This document shows positions 21,778 to 32,068 of a DNA stretch of 64,000 nucleotides, one piece after another (position 1 is the stretch's first letter; each line of letters begins with the position of its first letter). A model generated the notes under the pieces. The model made no database searches, had not been told where the DNA came from, and was given only the letters and a program-made list of their open reading frames with translations. The translations under genes and the position numbers were made by a program. Source of the DNA: Mermis nigrescens (taxonomy: Eukaryota > Nematoda > Enoplea > Mermithida > Mermithidae); NCBI GenBank assembly GCA_036768485.1, contig JAVLUZ010000228.1, forward strand, positions 1 to 64,000, read 5' to 3'.

Positions 21778-22443
21778 ACTCATTCCGGTTTCGCTTTTTC
21801 ACCACCGGATGCCATCTCATATGATGAACATTGCAGTCTTCAACAGCGTATGCAGCCGCGTCTGAGTCATACAACTGCAATCGTTTGTTGTCTCGCCATG
21901 AGGACAGTTATCATGACTCTAGCAACTTGTCGTAACAACAATCTAGCCAATTGTCATGTCTTTTCCCTGCGTCAAAACCCGATGACAAGCTTCGCCATTG
22001 ATTATTCTTTGCGTATTGAACTGAACTCTGCAATTAACGCCAGATCAACCAGCAGCTTATTTGTTCATTGCCTTTTTAAAATTATGTGCCTTAAATTTTG
22101 TGCTTATCAGGTTTTAACACGTATTTTGTATCATTCCTTGTCATTCAATCTCTTTTTTGCTAATATACTTTTCCGCCTTATCTTGAAACTTTATCTGAAA
22201 ATTACTTAATTACTTATCTTATGTTAGTATTCTGTTCTTAACACTACTTAATAGAGGCTCAGTCATGGTTTCAGCATCCATACTTTTCAATCAAATTTTC
22301 TCCCCTATCCACAGGGAGGGGGACGAAAAATCATCAACCAATTCGTAATTTCCATTTCTTGGGCCAACCAACAATTTTCTCAATTTTAGGCCATTTTTTC
22401 CTTCCTCAATTTGAATAATTTGGCCCGTGTTCCAAATATTTCT
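21778..22443 (+). other. 3' untranslated part of the Ty3 element
   Basis: A Gln/Ser-rich reading continues briefly in a shifted frame to about 21,970. From there to the polypurine tract the sequence is AT-rich and non-coding. Confidence 0.5.
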
Positions 22444-22458
22444 CGGAGAGGAGAGGAG
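22444..22458 (+). promoter_or_regulatory. Polypurine tract
   Basis: GGAGAGGAGAGGAG sits directly before the TG of the 3' LTR, as required for plus-strand priming. Confidence 0.88.
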
Positions 22459-24174
22459 TGTAGATGGTGTATCTACACATGTTTTGCGTTAGCGAAGCAG
22501 AACGCTTTTGACCATATCAAAATTGTTCAATTGTTCGCCAACTTGCAAATTTGGCGCTCTAGCAAAAAAGAGGCAAATCTTTTGCCGTCGGACTACAACT
22601 CTGACCTTTGGAAGCGCTGGGGTGATCTAGCCACTCAATGCTCATTGATCCAACTGGAAAGTCACATACATACTGTGAGAGGTATGCAATGCGAGCTATC
22701 ATGTGGATTTATTACAATTCCTTTTTTCTTTTCATAAAAAAATAGGTGACATGACTGCTAATCAGGTTAAATCTGTGTTTAGAACGGAAATATCAATATT
22801 TTACAGGGTGTCACGGAATGATAGCCCCCTCCAAAAAACGACTTTCAAGAATCATGGAAAAAATACACAAAATACCGTGTTGTAGAGTATTCAATTCTGC
22901 GTCGGATGCTTATTTTATCAAAGCGCAATGTGCATCGGTTCATTTTTAATTGATCAGAAACAAAAAAATATCTCAGTATTTCGAATTTCACGACCACATC
23001 CATTTAAAAATCCATATAGCCGTCTTCAGCTTAGTCGACCTGCCTTAAATGCATAGTCATTGGACATAACAAATTTTCAGACTAATACGCATCATTTTCA
23101 AATTCATTTAACACCATAGACCAATTTTTCGATGCTGTTTCTGCAGAATAGCGACCGATTTCTGACTCCATGTGCAAGAGATTTTCTAATTGATTCGTCA
23201 CAACTTTACTAAGACAGATATTTTTTATAGCTAATTTTAAAAAGCTCTTTTTTGCAATGTGCAAATTACTTTTACTACCCAAAGCAGAAATTGAATGCTC
23301 TACAAGATAGTGCTTACAGATTTTTTCCTATCTTACCCTGAAATCAATTTTTGGAGGGGGCTATCATTTTGTGACACCCTGTATGTAGACGCCGTCTATG
23401 CAAAATTTATTGTTAAAACGTTAAAGTCACATTCATGTAAAAATTATTGTCATAAGGTATTGAGCGCCATATTGAAAAAAGATTTGTATTGTTGGTATTA
23501 GTTCATTGGCCGTCTTTGCCTTGTTCAGCTGCGTATTGCCTTGCCTGATCAAAGTTATTTTTTATTTATTTTTGATGTATATAAAACTAATAATTTTAGT
23601 TGCCTAAAAGTGCATTATACTGCAGGCAGAGGTTTGGTCAGGTAGATGGCCCAGCCTTCAATTCATCGAGCCTGCCCCTAATCCAATGCCCCAGCCCATG
23701 ACTCAATGGCCGGTATTTTAATATTCGTCCAGTGTGCTCATGGAAACCGAAAAATTAATAGTTTTCGCCAAAAAAATTTGCAAAACCATGTAATTAATTC
23801 CTTTTGCGATAATTATTATTTTGGTCAAAAATAGGTCAACTGACCTGAGGCTTATTCAGGGTTACTTAATTACTGCTGCATTAGGTTTCTAGTGCCTAGC
23901 CGCCTAAATCTCGCTAAGTACAGACAAATCTAGGTCCGAGGAAGTGTAAGGTCTTAAGTATTTTGAGGGTCAACCGGTTGAATAAAGGCAAATCGCCGTA
24001 CAGACCTGATCAGCGCTAAGTGTAGCCAGGTACTCAAGTGAGTCCCATATGTACATATAGTTGGTCCTGTTTAGGTAGCTGTAGGTGTGTTGGGTTTCTC
24101 CTCGGGCGGCATGCTGCCCATTTAGATATCCGTACATACATCTAGTCACCACAACAAAAGCTCCTATATTAACA
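22459..24174 (+). repeat. 3' LTR of the Ty3/gypsy element, interrupted by a MITE
   Basis: It begins TGTAGATGGTGTATCTACA and ends TATATTAACA. It matches the 5' LTR in order throughout, apart from the insertion at 22,804-23,381 and the absence of about 155 bp corresponding to 8,902-9,056. Without the insertion it is about 1,136 bp long. Confidence 0.92.
22804..23381. mobile_element. Tc1/mariner-type MITE in the 3' LTR
   Basis: The 578-bp insert has terminal inverted repeats of about 34 bp beginning CAGGGTGTCAC, with ATGATAGCCCCCTCCAAAAA following in both arms and only a few mismatches. TA lies on each side, and the uninterrupted site is seen in the 5' LTR near 8,561. A TA target and CAGGGTG ends fit the Tc1/mariner group. 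A minus-strand frame of 66 codons inside matches nothing I know. Confidence 0.92.
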
Positions 24175-24420
24175 ACTGGACCCCATCCGGACCCCAAAAA
24201 ATTTTTTTGCTGCCCATGTGTGGTTTACACACCCCCAACAACTTGAAAAGTCCCAGATCCGACAGATTGTTGTATGTACTCCTGAATTCTGCTTTTAGCA
24301 GCTTTCTTGGCGATTTTATCCTACCAGACTCCCTGAATTTTCTGGCTGACCAATAGCGGCCATTTGTGATCTCATCCAGTGTCACTCGCATAATTTGCCA
24401 CTGCAAACATCACTGATGTG
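24175..24420. mobile_element. Right fragments of the split MITE family A copies
   Basis: TTTTTTTGCTGCCCATGTGTG (24,202-24,222) is the missing right end of the family A copy whose left end precedes the 5' LTR. GTTTACAC follows as its target duplication. The sequence then resumes as ACCCCCAACAACTTG, apparently the interior of the older family A copy begun at 8,117. The outer right edge is uncertain. Confidence 0.7.
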
Positions 24421-24570
24421 CGTGCATGCGCCTTCATTCATCAATTGTTCGCATGTATTGCACACATTGAAGTACAGGCGCGAGGGCAAAACCTCATTCT
24501 GTTTGAGAACGACCATGCTATTTGAGATACATACGTGTATGTATGCATTAGATATAAGGGTTGTACAAGT

Positions 24571-24812
24571 TGTAGCAGGAGTGCTACTACACGGCTAGAA
24601 ATGCCTACTTTGAAGTTTAACCCGTGACATTGATGTTTCATTGTTTCTCAATATTATTCAATACTTTGCGCAGTTGTGAGCAAGAGCCCAAGTAGTCGAT
24701 TAGTACTAGTTAGTCGATTAGTACTACTCACGTGAATCAGAGCAGAAGATCTGGGAAACCGGTGCGGGTAAAATTTTGCTCACATAACGGTGGGAGGCGG
24801 CGCCCCGTTACA
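24571..24812 (+). repeat. 5' LTR of the TRIM
   Basis: It is 242 bp long. It is 17 bp longer than the 3' LTR, through a local duplication of the AGTCGATTAGTACTA stretch near 24,695-24,730. Confidence 0.93.
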
Positions 24813-24813
24813 T

Positions 24814-24825
24814 ATTGGAGGTCCC
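24814..24825 (+). promoter_or_regulatory. TRIM primer-binding site
   Basis: TTGGAGGTCCCA, a few bases after the LTR, shares TGGAGGTCCC with the Ty3 element. It is probably primed by tRNA-Gln. Confidence 0.75.
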
Positions 24826-24867
24826 AGAGTTTGTTCTCTGGAGTTGTCTGCGCTTACGCTTTCTCCT

Positions 24868-24880
24868 AGAGGGGGAGGAG
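24868..24880 (+). promoter_or_regulatory. TRIM polypurine tract
   Basis: AGAGGGGGAGGAG abuts the 3' LTR and resembles the GGAGAGGAGAGGAG tract of the Ty3 element. Confidence 0.85.
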
Positions 24881-25105
24881 TGTAGCAGGAGTGCTACTAC
24901 ACGGCTAGAAATGCCTACTTTGAAGTTTAACCCGTGACGTTGATGTTTCATTGTTTCTCAATATTATTCAATACTTTGCGCAGTTGTGAGCAAGAGCCCG
25001 AGTAGTCGATTAGTACTACACACGCGAATCAGAGTGGAAGATCCGGGAAACTGGTGCGGGTAAAATTTTGCTCACGTAATCGGTGGGAGGCGGCGCCCCG
25101 TTACA
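24881..25105 (+). repeat. 3' LTR of the TRIM
   Basis: It is 225 bp long and near-identical to the 5' LTR apart from one 17-bp duplication and a small number of substitutions. Confidence 0.93.
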
Positions 25106-25109
25106 AAGT

Positions 25110-26890
25110 GTACCTATGTATATATGTAGCATTGTACTAGCTCGCGTTTTTATCAAGAAAAATTCTCATAGCCATGCAGAGTAAAAAATCGATTTCTGAA
25201 CTATGTATAGACGCCCAGCGCTATATACACTTAGAGCAAAAGCCCAGTTTATTAACATCTGTGTTGAAGGAAGTGCAAGGTATTTATGTAACACGTAGGC
25301 ACTAAATGCATGTATGTTGTCCGTGTTTATTGACAATTTTATCATAAATGATAAAACCTATTTTTTTGCAAAAAGGCAGCAAAAACAGTAGGTACAGAAG
25401 ACAAGTAACGCAACATGGGCACAGTTCAGGCAGCCTACAGTCCCCAGTCTGCACATCATAGATAAGCAGCATGGCCATACATGCACAGCATCTGTATTCT
25501 GGGGGTGAAACCAACATTTTTTCTAAAGTGCCTTTTTGGGCAGAAATACGACGGATAAGCAACAAAAACATTCGTTCTTTAGCGTTTTTGATGGTGCACT
25601 TTCTTCTCAGATAATTAAAATGCGAAACATTTTCGGAATAATTCGAAAAAATCTAATAAAATTCTACAATATCGCAAATTCCTGAGAGGTGAAATAAAAA
25701 GTTTTTGGTCGGGGAACCCTCTAATCCCTCCATGATAATGTCTGAGCATGGCCGATCTGGGGTGAGGATTTTGGGTCAAAATGACTTCAGAAATGGATAT
25801 AAATGCTAGAATAGCAAAGAAGCATGTAAATCCAGTTTCAAGTCAATTCCAAGCAAATTTTTAGAAAAATTTTGATTACCCCTGTTTTGACTTTTAATTT
25901 TGTCCTTTTTTTCTCGGAAAGTTCTGCACTTTTTCCTTCTTGAGCGTCAGGACAGGACCACATACTGGCGTGGATCTTAGGTGTTTGCACCCACCCACAA
26001 CTTAAAAACCCCCACAGATTACTGTACAGCACCCTTAGAATTCTATTTTTAGGACCACTGTTAGTTCTTTCCAAATGATTAGTAACTCCGCTGATAGATT
26101 GACTAGATAGGTACCAGCCGACCCAAAGATATCCATATCAAATTCAGAAAAAATTTGAAAGACAACAGCGCATTTTTCGTCAGCCTAAAATATTACAAAA
26201 AAAAACTTTTCAAATTTTGCAATTCTAAGGCCCACGTGGCATACTTTGACAAAACAGAGAAATCTGTATATTGAGTCCGACGTTATAGATTCGAAGAACA
26301 AGAGACTAAATTTTTCACATCGCCGCGAGTGGAATTAAAAGAGCAGTTAAAAAATCCCAGAAAAAAAGTACCTAAGATGTAACAACAAAAATAGTCATAA
26401 AACCACACAATGTAAATAGGGGGTCATTGCACAAACTCTTCGATGACATGGCAATTTCTGCAAAAAGTATGTTTACCTATACAATAAAATAAGGGTACAT
26501 AAAGCACTGAAGACGGAATGGCATGGAATGGCACAAAATATAAGTACATTAAATTGAGCAAAAGAAATTATAAAAAATTGTCAACAAACATAATACAAAA
26601 AACAATCTTACATGTAACACGTTATTGGGGCTCCTTTCAGTATTCCAAAAAACTATTGCCTAGCAAAAAAGCACATTTTAGCTTACTTTTCTAAACATAA
26701 AGTCGGTCAGAAATCGAAAGTTTCAGAGAAAATTTTTGAATAATCTTAATTTTTTAAAAATCGAACACTTAGCTAAAATGTGTCATAATGCTTGATGGTG
26801 AAAAATCCATCGAGAAGTTGTATTTGGTAGAGCCCAAAATAGACTCTTGTATTCTAAAAAACTCGTCAACTTTTTGCCGTGGAATGCGTG
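25110..26890. other. Gene-free interval with an old MITE family B fragment
   Basis: CATACATGCACAGCATCTG near 25,474-25,500 starts a diverged minus-oriented family B copy that fades near 25,740. A family-A-like block (CACCCACCCACAACTTAAAA) lies near 25,990. The rest is AT-rich without reading frames of interest. Confidence 0.45.
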
Positions 26891-27032
26891 CATACATGGG
26901 CAGCTAAAAAATTCAGGGGCGTCCGCTGGGGCAAAATCGTCAAAAGTAGCACTAAAAAGCACCAAAACTCCAATTCTGAGGTTCTAGGGGTCCGCCAGAT
27001 TCTCGGGGCACAGATCCCCACACCCATGTGTG
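26891..27032 (-). mobile_element. MITE family A, short copy
   Basis: It is 142 bp long, with ends CATACATGGGCAGC and, inward from the right, CACACATGGGTGTGGGG. The flanks AATGCGTG and AATGGGTG agree at seven of eight positions. Confidence 0.82.
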
Positions 27033-27040
27033 AATGGGTG

Positions 27041-27638
27041 CTTCAGAGTCAGGGCAGACCCAAATACTTCAAAATTGTACTGTCGTTTAGATACGTAATT
27101 TTAATCTTATGGCAAGAAAAATTCTAAGTGTATATATATCATGCCCGAAATGGGATGAAAGATAAAGGCCAGCCAAAAACTTCCTATAGGGTCGGGTTTT
27201 GACAGCTTTCCTACAATAGTGCACAGCACTTGACTTTGTCCAGCTGCAACGTACTTAAAATTTAGCAAATGAAAATAGTCAATTCAAATAATGATAATTT
27301 ATGAAGCAATCGAGATCAGCTTTGACGCACAATCCAACATTGCGTTTGATGCAAATTATCTTCGATTTTTTGCTGCAACAACGACACTGACATACACTTG
27401 GAACCATTTTTGGATAATGCCCCATATTGTCATAACAAACGTCAACTGGAATGCCAAGCAGCAAACGATTGACTTTTTGCGTTGCTGAACATAACAAAAA
27501 ACAAATAAGCGTAGATTCTACATCAACATTCATCACCCAATTACTGCTAGAAAAACTTTTATTACTTTTGCACCATAGTGTATTTTTATAGGGTATGGAT
27601 TTAGACCATACACATGATCTTTATTGGGAAGATTGGGG
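27041..27638. other. Gene-free interval
   Basis: AT-rich sequence. No repeat or coding sequence that I can assign. Confidence 0.4.
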
Positions 27639-27826
27639 CATACATGGGCAGCACCGAAATTCTGGAGGGTCAGTATGGTGTAAATGGCCAAAAGTAACAC
27701 CAAAAATGGCCAAAGGTAACACTAAAAATAGCTAAAAATAGCATTCTGCGGGGTTTGCAGGGGTATTTCAAATTCTGGGGGTCAAGACCCCTCCAAACCC
27801 CCACGTCCATTTGTGGTTGGGAGATT
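27639..27826 (-). mobile_element. MITE family A, diverged copy
   Basis: It runs from CATACATGGGCAGCACCG to CCCCCACGTCCATTTGTG. Internally, AAGTAACACCAAAAATGGCC is partly repeated. The 8-bp flanks match poorly, so the boundaries are approximate. Confidence 0.7.
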
Positions 27827-27854
27827 ACACTTCTCCCCCAAGAATGATTTCCAC

Positions 27855-28001
27855 CATACGTTAGCAGCACCAAAACTCTGGGGGTCAGGATGGATATAAA
27901 AATGACCAAAAATGTTACTAAAAATAGCATTCTAGGGGTTTTGGGGATAATTCAAGTTCTCCGGGGGAGGGGTACAAACAAACCCTCCACGCCCATGCGT
28001 G
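27855..28001 (-). mobile_element. MITE family A, short copy
   Basis: It is 147 bp long, with ends CATACGTTAGCAGCACC and CCACGCCCATGCGTG. The flanks ATTTCCAC and GTTTCCAC agree at seven of eight positions. Confidence 0.82.
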
Positions 28002-28009
28002 GTTTCCAC

Positions 28010-28360
28010 TATTCAAATATTCTAAACCTCCAAAATTTGCGGTTTTATAGAAAAATTGTAGAAAATGTTCAGACTGAAGCGACTTTAGCGATCTCTCATG
28101 TCAAAAGTGTCAATTTTTTCAGCGCTTTGTGCCAAGCAGCCATTTTTGACTATATTTTGCTAAATTTTATTGCAATTTTTCGAGTTTTTAACGTTTTTAT
28201 TGTCTAAGCCAACAGGGCACCGACAGAAACAGCTTAAACCGATGTTTTTGATGTGTTATCATTGTTTTTCAGCACAAAACACACTTTGGAAAAATTTTTA
28301 GAAATTTTTTGAAAATTCTCTCACCCAATATTTTATGCATTAAATGTATGGCCAAACATT
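28010..28360 (+). mobile_element. MITE family B, diverged copy
   Basis: The family order is visible: AAAAGTGTCAATTTTTTC, GCGCTTTGTGC, TTTGACTATATTTTGCTAAA, ACCGACAGAAACAGCTTAAA, GATGTTTTTGATGTGTTATC. Ends are not clear. Confidence 0.6.
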
Positions 28361-28628
28361 TTCTTGTGCAACAACACTTCTATTAGCCTGGTGCTAAAAT
28401 TAAGCCTTCAGTTTCACTGAAACAATGCATTGGGGAAAAAAAGGAACTACTCCAGCACAGAAGCAAATTTCAGTTCATAAAAATGTACATTATGATGTAG
28501 ATGTTTTCCTAAAAAACTATGTAGGTACTAATAGTGATGAACAAAAACATCAAACTAATAAAAATGTACACAACAAACATAAAGCAGCCAAATTGATAAT
28601 TTATACTAAAGCTGATTTCAATTTTTGT

Positions 28629-29020
28629 TTACATTTGATCACGGAACAATAATGATGAAGTCATGTAAATGGTCTCACCCTTTGCAGCAATGACGTTGTA
28701 TATGTCAAGGATAAACTGCTTCAGCAGTATAGTATGCGGGTATTTCACAAGCGCCGCTTCTCACGTGTACCTAATCCATGCATTGCAAACAATCAGTCGC
28801 AAGGTGTACATGAAATGGTATACATACCAGCGTTTGCAATGCAGGCTGTATGCATAGAAACTGCGCAGCATGTCAGAAATATCAACGCCGCCCATAGATG
28901 TATTGTATTTGCGAATAATTCCTGGTCTATTGATCTCAACGTGCTTGTGCTCTTTGGCGTCCCAACGTTTGCAGGTGTCCAGTGGTTCTCAACCGGCATA
29001 CGTTGAACAAAGCATTATCC
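28629..29020 (-). pseudogene. piggyBac-type exon: third catalytic Asp
   Basis: It encodes EPLDTCKRWDAKEHKHVEIN and YNTSMGGVDISDMLRSFYAY, with the third catalytic Asp in GGVD, then KRWYVYHFMYTLRLIVCNAW and LLKQFILDIYNVIAA. Two TGA codons, before EPLD and after AWIRYT, disrupt it. The upstream acceptor near 29,021 does not restore phase cleanly, so that junction is uncertain. Confidence 0.82.
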
Positions 29021-30647
29021 CTTTACAAATATGGACATAGGGTGTTTGTAGGGATATTAAAATATGATACTGCAATTTGAGTATGACATTGCTGATGTGT
29101 TGCGCAGAACTATTTATTCTTCATACAATACACAGGTACATTCATTGCTTTTTGTTGGAATTTAGGTACCATAATTGAGTGGAAAACAAGTAAAACAATT
29201 TTTCAACGGAGTCCGACAGACTGTTTAAAAATTATTTGCATGTGATTATTTTATACGACATATATTAAATGACTAAAAATCGAGTCAATTTTTTTGAATT
29301 TTTCCTCTCATTTCTTCTCAAATGAGTTTAGCTTACTGAGAAACGCTCAAAAACATCATTATATTTGCCTGTATATGATTAGTTGTTAAGATATATGGCT
29401 TCAAAATTTTAGCCCCCCTTATTCAGAAGGCCGGCTACATGCCTGTGCATGGCTAGCCAACCTAAGGGGTCAGGTACTAAGGTTTTTGAGCCAAAATGCT
29501 ATCAAAGGCTGGTTAAAATGCTAAAGCATTGTAAAAACTATGTTAAAATACAGTTTCTGATTAATTTCAACAAATTTCGGAGGAAACTTTTGATCTTCAC
29601 CCATTAGCAGCATTAATTTTGTCATTTCTTCAAGAAATTTCCCGTTTTTCCCTTGAGGGGATAAACCATACAAGTTAGGGCTCCAAAATTTTGGTGTGGG
29701 ATCCCAGCCATTCTTAGAGGGGTTGGTCAAAAACGGCCAAAAAATTAGATTGATTTCCATAAATTAGGGGAGTCATAAATTTTCTGGCTTTGGGGGGTAG
29801 GGGACAGCCAAATTAGGGAGATGCCCCATCCCCCTGTTACAAGTATGGGCTAAACCACTCAAACCTGCCATGTGCATGTCTGTTCGTTGACCATGAAAGG
29901 TGGGCAGCAACAAAATTATGGGGGCACAAGATTTTTCAAGGTCAAGAAATGGTCTTAAATGACGAAAAAGCAACTGCCCACTCACCCACATTGTGACTTG
30001 TGAATGTACATGTGCATGTGGAGGGTTTTGGATTCTAGACCCCAGAATGGAGAAATGACACATTGCTGCACCCTGTAGTTCCCTTAACAGCAGTTAAAAA
30101 GATTTTGAACTGACATTTCTGTATTATTTTCAAAGGCAAAGACAGTACAAAATGTCAAGAATTTTCTGGCGCTTCACACCGGATTATTAGTTTGTCATTT
30201 TTGCACAAAAAGAGCCCTAAATCGCACCTATTTTATATAATAATCAATTTTTTCGGCCGCATTAGCAAAAAATATAAAGCAGTCGAAATAGACTAAAAGT
30301 TGATACAATAGAAAAAATTCAAAAGAATTGAAGAATATGTTGGGAAAAACATGATTTATGATGCAAATTATTGAAAATTTGAAACTTTTGAGCAAATAGT
30401 TAGCTAAAAACGCTTGGAAACGCACTTTTTCTGCAATGTTTCGGAAAATTTTTGCAAACTTCTAAAAATTTCTGAAAAATCGACCAATCTGGATGGGTTA
30501 AAAATTTTCTGAGGGTGTAGAAACACCTTCACAATCATGTATGCCTATGATGCTATAGCTGACAAAATTGCGAAATCGCTACATATGTGCAATCTTGTTG
30601 AAATGCTAAACTATGTAAATGGACCGCAAATAAGTAGAAAACTGTAC
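29021..30647. other. Probable last intron of the piggyBac-type gene
   Basis: It contains an old family-A-like fragment near 29,889-30,060 (GGTGGGCAGCAACAAAATTA) and a family-B-like fragment near 30,160-30,545 in minus orientation (TTTTGAGCAAATAGTTAGC). No coding sequence is seen. Confidence 0.5.
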
Positions 30648-30984
30648 CTTGTTATCATACCAAGCTACCACACAGAGCCCGCTGGATGCCTCCATGAGTT
30701 CGTCAGATGATCCTCTACCCATGATCCTCATTTCTTTTTCTGTTTTCAACGTTAGCCTTCCAACACGACTTGCCATTACAGTTCCAGTCGCCTCGTAGCC
30801 ATATTCCTTCGAAGTTTCGAACAATTTCAAGCTATTGAAGAACCAATCGGTAAACAGCTTGAAATTCTGGCCGGGTGGAATGTCTTTTATAATGTTACGT
30901 AATACTGAACCGCCCATGCCAAGCCCACTATTTTTATCAATCTCCTTTTGGGCGTCCGAGTGTTGACTGGTATAAGCCTCAAAC
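30648..30984 (-). pseudogene. piggyBac-type exon: second catalytic Asp
   Basis: The 337-nt open exon encodes FEAYTSQHSDAQKEI, GLGMGGSVLRNI, NFKLFTDWFFNSLKLF and GYEATGTVMASRVGRLTL, then RGSSDELMEASSGLCVVAWY. The second Asp (the D of the usual FFDNWF, here LFTDWF) is kept. ATGTxRxxR is altered to ATGTVMASR. It ends DNK at a possible donor AAG|GTACAG. Confidence 0.87.
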
Positions 30985-31512
30985 CTTAAGAGTATAATGT
31001 GTCGAGAAAATGTACAGCAATGATGAATACAGGAACAGGTAACTCATTTTACTCAGTTGAAACTAAAGCCAAAGTGATTGCCTGCAAAACCAAACGTACA
31101 CATGAGCAAGTTCTTGTAAATAAGGGAACTAAAGCTCACGTTAGCACCAAAAAATTGTGGAAAAACGAGTAATTTTCCTACAGATGAAAATCAAAGAATA
31201 TACGTCAGATGTGCTTGAAATTGATCAGAAATTGTAAATTAATGCAGCTTCAGCACTTATACACCACTTTTTTTGCGCTGCTGGGCATGAAAATTTATTT
31301 GGGTCGAGTATGAGGTTTTGATTCAAAATTATTTGGGTTTAGTATCAGGTTTTGATCCAAAAATAGCGATAGAGGGGGTATGCTTTTCGACAATTTTTTC
31401 CAAAAGCGTTTTTCAAAAGATACCCTCATAACCTCTCCCAGTGTGTATGTGTGGAATCCAAGCATACATACAGACATTCTGTGTCAATGCTAACATGCTA
31501 AATAAACTTACC
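30985..31512 (-). other. Intron of the piggyBac-type gene, 528 bp
   Basis: Donor CAG|GTAAGT and acceptor TACTCTTAAG. Removing it fuses ...GFVHR to FEAYTSQHSD, restoring the usual GYVYxFExYTG motif exactly. Confidence 0.85.
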
Positions 31513-31605
31513 TGTGAACAAACCCCGAACAATCAGCTAATGCCCACATCTTGAATCCTGTTTTTGTAGGCTTGTTTTGCATGTACTGCCGCATAATCTT
31601 ACGCC
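31513..31605 (-). pseudogene. piggyBac-type exon: first catalytic Asp
   Basis: The 93-nt exon encodes RKIMRQYMQNKPTKTGFKM followed by WALADCSGFVH. This is the hallmark FKGR..RQYMPNKP..GFK..LAD block, with the first catalytic Asp in LAD. It ends at a perfect consensus donor CAG|GTAAGT. No stop lies within it. Confidence 0.88.
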
Positions 31606-32068
31606 CTAAAGCGAAAGTGGATGCACATTAGACAAAACCCATACAAGCTAGCTAATGGAAGTAAAAAACCTGCATGCATGTATGCACAGAAAGTTTTTAC
31701 AAACTTCTCAAAATTTCTATATGCAGTTTTCTAGGTATGTATGTATGTAACAAATATCTAGCGCTTTCACAACAACCAGCCATCAGCACCTTACAAACAT
31801 GGGAAGTTGGAAACGATCCTTTCTTTGTGCAATGCATAGTTGCAGGCATAACGTAGCAGATAGATGGGAATCCCACCCAAGGTCGACCATCCTTCATCAC
31901 ATATGCACATAGGAGTTGAGGGGGTATTCCCGCTCCCCGCGAAGTCCAGCTAGACAGTACTGTCCGGCGATTTTTAGCTGATGGAACGTGTATTGCATCA
32001 TTTTCGGCGTCAAATGCAATAAAAATGTCAAAAAAATTTCAGAAGCAATACTTTTATGTACTTTTTAC

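Larger units (their letters stand above)
8217..24174 (+). mobile_element. Ty3/gypsy LTR retrotransposon, complete in outline but decayed
   Basis: Two long terminal repeats (8,217-9,500 and 22,459-24,174) bracket a PBS, gag, protease, RT, RNase H, integrase and a polypurine tract in Ty3 order. LTR ends are TG...CA. The flanks ATTG and ACTG are an imperfect 4-bp target duplication. All coding parts carry stops or frameshifts and the LTRs differ at many positions, so the copy is old and inactive. The 16-kb length is unusually large. It results from a 4.7-kb non-coding spacer between protease and RT, a 34-bp tandem array behind the integrase and a MITE inside the 3' LTR. Confidence 0.93.
24571..25105 (+). 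mobile_element. TRIM: complete miniature LTR retrotransposon
   Basis: Two direct repeats (24,571-24,812 and 24,881-25,105), beginning TGTAGCAGGAGTGCTACT and ending CCGTTACA, enclose only 68 bp. These 68 bp hold a PBS (TGGAGGTCCC) and a polypurine tract (AGAGGGGGAGGAG). Perfect AAGT duplications flank the element (24,567-24,570 and 25,106-25,109). It has no coding capacity and would need Gag and Pol from another element. The two LTRs are much more alike than those of the adjacent Ty3 copy. Confidence 0.95.

Noticed and set aside
30648..30984. Loss of the second catalytic Asp in the piggyBac-type protein
   Set aside because: At first LFTDWFF looked shifted against FFDNWF. Aligning from the preceding NFKLF puts the Asp at the conserved position, so it is retained.
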